A DNA stretch of 8,007 nt from NCBI GenBank assembly GCA_944332375.1, contig CALVJU010000041.1:1-8007 (forward strand), written 5' to 3'. The stretch's first letter is position 1; the number at the start of each line of letters is the position of its first letter. The notes beneath the pieces were generated by a model, which saw only the letters and a program-made list of their open reading frames with translations, made no database searches and had not been told where the DNA came from. Origin of the DNA: an uncultured Bacilli bacterium. Its GTDB lineage: Bacteria; Bacillota_I; Bacilli_A; RF39; UBA660. The position numbers and the translations under genes are program-made. Shown piece by piece: positions 5,348 through 8,007 of the stretch.

Positions 5348-6556
5348 TTACTTTTCATCTTGTAATAACCAGTCAATAATACGAAATACTTTAATTCCAT
5401 TATAATCTTGGTTAATTGTTTTATCCATTGTTAATATTATTTTCTCATAATTGTCTTGAATACTTTCTAAACTTCTTAATTCTCTTTCTTTTATCGCATC
5501 ATTTGTTAAAGATTGTGTAACTTGATAGTATTTGATTACATTAGGACTTTCAGCAACAAAATCCACTTCATATTCTCCCGATTTTCCGATATTAACACGA
5601 TATCCTCTTCTAAGTAATTCTAAATAAACAACATTTTCCAGTAAATGTCCTTCATCGATATTTCTAAATCCAAGAATGATATTTCGAATACCAGTATCAG
5701 AAATATAATATTTTCCCAAAGTCTTTAATAAGGACTTACTCTTAATATCAGTGCGATCTGCTTTATACATAATAAAAGACTTTTCTAACATATTTAAATA
5801 ATTATCTATTGTTTGGTGATTTGATTTTTCAACAATCTTATTGCTATTTAGATAATCACTAATCTTATTAGATGATACTGGACTTCCAATATTATTAGCA
5901 AGATATTTAATAATATTTTCTAGGAGTGCTGGATCCTTGATATTATTTCTATTGATAATATCTTTTTTCACAATACTATTATAAATATCATTCAAATAAG
6001 ATAACACTAATTCATCATTATCTTTGATTAAAGTAATTGCAGGAAGACCACCATATTTTAAATACTCATAAAATTTATTTTCCAAATCATCATGATCATA
6101 ATGATTGAACAACAAAAATTCTTTAAATGATAGTGGATACATTTTTATTTCAATATATCTCCCTGATAATAATGTTGATAACTCTGAAGATAATAAATAA
6201 GCATTAGAACCAGTAATATAAATATCAATATCAAAATCAACTTTAAATGAATTAATAGCCTTTTCCCAAGCTTCAACATTTTGAACTTCATCTAACAATA
6301 AATAGATTCTCTGATCTTTTATTTTTTCTTTCACATATTGATATAAATCTTTATAATTTTTTATATCATCATACATTGCAGATTCAAAATTCATATAAAT
6401 GATTTGATCATCTTGTACATTATGATCTTTTAAATAATCTCTAAACATTAACAAAAGAGTTGATTTTCCACTTCCTCTAATACCAGTTATCACTTTGATA
6501 AATTCAGTATCTTTCGCATCTACTATTTTTTTTAAATAATTCTCTCTGATTATCAT
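5348..6556 (-). CDS. AAA+ ATPase of the AAA_14/DUF4143 family
   Basis: A 402-residue protein of the usual length and layout for the family. The P-loop G-I-R-G-S-G-K-S-T is at 25-33 (Lys31), Walker B L-L-L-D-E at 86-90, and sensor-like T-G-S-N at 115-118. The family signature G-G-L-P is at 169-172, and a winged-helix-like region lies at about 210-265. The C-terminal DUF4143 module (about 275-400) has E-x-D-F at 330-333 and Y-Y-Q-V at 343-346, placed like a PD-(D/E)xK nuclease-type core but without a clear Lys. These ATPases are common, often mobile, and their cellular role is unsettled. The start is fixed by an in-frame stop just upstream and by the usual family N-terminus. There is no ribosome binding site, and the promoter abuts the ATG. 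Sampled lines are 22-28% G+C against 32-40% for sampled lines of neighbours, hinting at transfer. Confidence 0.9.
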   Translation of the reverse strand: MIIRENYLKKIVDAKDTEFIKVITGIRGSGKSTLLLMFRDYLKDHNVQDDQIIYMNFESAMYDDIKNYKDLYQYVKEKIKDQRIYLLLDEVQNVEAWEKAINSFKVDFDIDIYITGSNAYLLSSELSTLLSGRYIEIKMYPLSFKEFLLFNHYDHDDLENKFYEYLKYGGLPAITLIKDNDELVLSYLNDIYNSIVKKDIINRNNIKDPALLENIIKYLANNIGSPVSSNKISDYLNSNKIVEKSNHQTIDNYLNMLEKSFIMYKADRTDIKSKSLLKTLGKYYISDTGIRNIILGFRNIDEGHLLENVVYLELLRRGYRVNIGKSGEYEVDFVAESPNVIKYYQVTQSLTNDAIKERELRSLESIQDNYEKIILTMDKTINQDYNGIKVFRIIDWLLQDEK

Positions 6557-6561
6557 TTTTC

Positions 6562-6590
6562 ATCATATCACAAAATAAATGATTTGTAGA
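6562..6590 (-). promoter_or_regulatory. Promoter of the ATPase gene, giving a near-leaderless transcript
   Basis: The minus strand has TCTACA (6590 to 6585; 4/6 to TTGACA), a 17-base spacer ending in TGTGA, and TATGAT (6567 to 6562; 5/6 with an extended TRTGn). Only five bases separate the hexamer from the ATG at 6556, so transcription would begin at or beside the start codon. Confidence 0.5.
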
Positions 6591-6607
6591 GTTTTGTAAG
6601 TGAAATG

Positions 6608-8007
6608 TTAAATTCCAATTTGAAATGGTTGTGATTTACTTCCATTTCCAGATGTAAACTGGATAGATGACTTGAGAAAGAGAACTGGGCGAGAGAAAGC
6701 TTGACCCCTATCATTTGCGAGAAAATTATCAAGTCCTGTCATACCCATTGCATTTAAACCTATCCATACTAAGTTATCATTTGGTGTAAATTGAGAAACA
6801 CAATTATTGATTGTCCAATATATTGTTTTATCCGGTAAATCTAATAAATAATTTGAATTACATGCACTTATTCCATTATCTATTTGTTGATTGTATTGAT
6901 CTGTTGCTGATGTACATGCTGAATTCGTACTTGCTTTTAATACATCACTGACATTGACTAGTCCAATATTTCCTGTCCACGTATTCATTTTTTCTCCTGC
7001 AATGTTTTTACTTAGACTATCATTTCCTGTTTGATCATAAAGCTCTACTGGGCCAATATAGTAGACATGCTGTTGTATTTGAGCTCGAGCAGTTGATGTC
7101 AATTCATTATAGTATTCTCCATTTAAATAATCAGCAATACTAGAATCTTCTGTGACTGTTCCACTGAACCTTCCATCAGGACTTTGATATGTCCCACTTA
7201 CTTTTCCATATACCCCACAGCCAAAATTACTTTGTAAGTCAGTACAATAAGTATTATTCTCATAACTTCGATATCCTTCTGAGTCAAATGCCATTGTTCC
7301 TGGTAACAATTCATCTCTAATAATTTTATACGTTCCATCTGTTTCCTTGGCAATAATTCTCCATAATTCGTTATTAAACTCTACATAATTATTGGGGCTT
7401 TGTCCTCTGTAGATATATCTTCCATTCTCATAACTGTCTTCATAGAGTCCATCTCCACTAGATACTAAGGCTACTGTTTGTCCTCCCATATTCACTCCAT
7501 CTTCTCCTGGTGTTGGGATTACTGGTACTCCTCCATCACTTTGTTCATAAGTCAAAGTAATCGATATTTCTTTCTTCATATTTGTTTCATTAAAATCCTG
7601 AGATGCATCCCATTCTACGATAACTTGAAATGTTTTCTCTTCACTCTTAAGTAATGGATCTCCTTCTGCAATATTTTCTAAATGAACTTTGATTGGTAAT
7701 GGATCAGAATTATTCGTCTCTTCCACACCTTCTATTTTAGAAAGAACTGCATCCAAGTCACCTTGGTTTGCTACTACAACATCATAAGTAGCAGTAGCTC
7801 CTGGTTGAGTTAACTCTACATTCAAAGTTAATGTGGTATCATCTGTAATTTCTTTTAACTGAGTAGTCGCATTTACCATTTCTTTTTCTTCGGCACTTGT
7901 AAACAATATTTTCCATTTCGATGTAATATTAGCTGTACCATTGATCTGTAATGTCTGACTTAATAATGCATATCCAATTCCTAACATCAGGAATACAGAT
8001 ACAATGA
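6608..8007 (-). CDS. Surface-anchored or secreted protein, 5' end cut by window edge
   Basis: The frame stays open to the right edge, so the true start is outside. Numbering below is from the in-frame Met at 7987, which lies inside a hydrophobic segment (I-V-S-V-F-L-M-L-G-I-G-Y-A-L-L) that looks like a signal peptide or membrane anchor. Residues 15-150 look like a TasA/camelysin-like beta domain, with an L-T-Q-P-G-A-T-A-T-Y-D-V-V-V-A-N-Q-G-type strand pair at 59-76. A Pro-rich linker follows at 154-162. The C-terminal 290 residues start with Y-E-N-G-R-Y-I-Y-R-G and N-N-E-L-W-R-I-I, contain five Cys (248, 257, 358, 376, 396), and end with S-R-P-V-L-F-L and G-N-G-S. I associate such ends with uncharacterised gut Bacillota surface proteins, possibly of a DUF6273 or C-type-lectin-like fold. 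The function is unknown, probably outside the cell. No clear terminator follows. Confidence 0.72.
   Translation of the reverse strand, partial: IVSVFLMLGIGYALLSQTLQINGTANITSKWKILFTSAEEKEMVNATTQLKEITDDTTLTLNVELTQPGATATYDVVVANQGDLDAVLSKIEGVEETNNSDPLPIKVHLENIAEGDPLLKSEEKTFQVIVEWDASQDFNETNMKKEISITLTYEQSDGGVPVIPTPGEDGVNMGGQTVALVSSGDGLYEDSYENGRYIYRGQSPNNYVEFNNELWRIIAKETDGTYKIIRDELLPGTMAFDSEGYRSYENNTYCTDLQSNFGCGVYGKVSGTYQSPDGRFSGTVTEDSSIADYLNGEYYNELTSTARAQIQQHVYYIGPVELYDQTGNDSLSKNIAGEKMNTWTGNIGLVNVSDVLKASTNSACTSATDQYNQQIDNGISACNSNYLLDLPDKTIYWTINNCVSQFTPNDNLVWIGLNAMGMTGLDNFLANDRGQAFSRPVLFLKSSIQFTSGNGSKSQPFQIGI

Noticed and set aside
6557..6607. Weak inverted repeat between the surface-protein and ATPase genes as a terminator
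   Set aside because: The stem is only about five A/T-rich pairs without a following T-tract in the right direction, and it overlaps the ATPase promoter.

Overview
The window reads as low-GC, endospore-forming Bacillota, most likely a Bacilli or Erysipelotrichia-like lineage. The evidence is the low G+C, AGGAGG- or GGTGAT-type ribosome binding sites, U-tailed terminators, a LexA box close to the Bacillus subtilis consensus, and a neighbouring spoVID-ysxE-type sporulation pair. The C-terminal part of the surface protein is of a kind I associate with uncultured gut Bacillota. The species cannot be fixed from this sequence.

All seven substantial genes lie on the minus strand, so transcription runs right to left. 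From the right edge they are: (a) a secreted or wall-associated surface protein whose start is cut off by the window edge; (b) an AAA+/DUF4143 ATPase on an unusually AT-rich stretch, with its own promoter almost touching the start codon and a strong terminator after it; (c) a SpoVID-like coat morphogenetic protein with a C-terminal LysM domain, overlapping by 11 bp a YsxE/CotS-like kinase-fold coat protein; (d) a Y-family DNA polymerase (DinB/Pol IV type) with a likely LexA operator inside its promoter spacer; (e) a DedA-family membrane protein overlapping by 8 bp an alpha/beta hydrolase; (f) an amidoligase-family enzyme cut by the left edge. One possible plus-strand small gene, a 59-residue hydrophobic peptide, lies between the polymerase and the ysxE-like gene.

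The genes form short independent transcription units, most with a recognisable promoter and terminator. The spoVID-ysxE pair would act in building the spore coat in the mother cell. The polymerase is a DNA damage response gene. DedA and the hydrolase are translationally coupled and could act together at the envelope. The ATPase and the surface protein look like accessory genes.

I found no RNA gene, CRISPR array, insertion sequence or attachment site. No complete new system is evident. The points most worth a second look are the YsxE-like protein with a degenerate catalytic loop, the LexA box, the small membrane ORF, the two edge-cut genes and the AT-rich ATPase.
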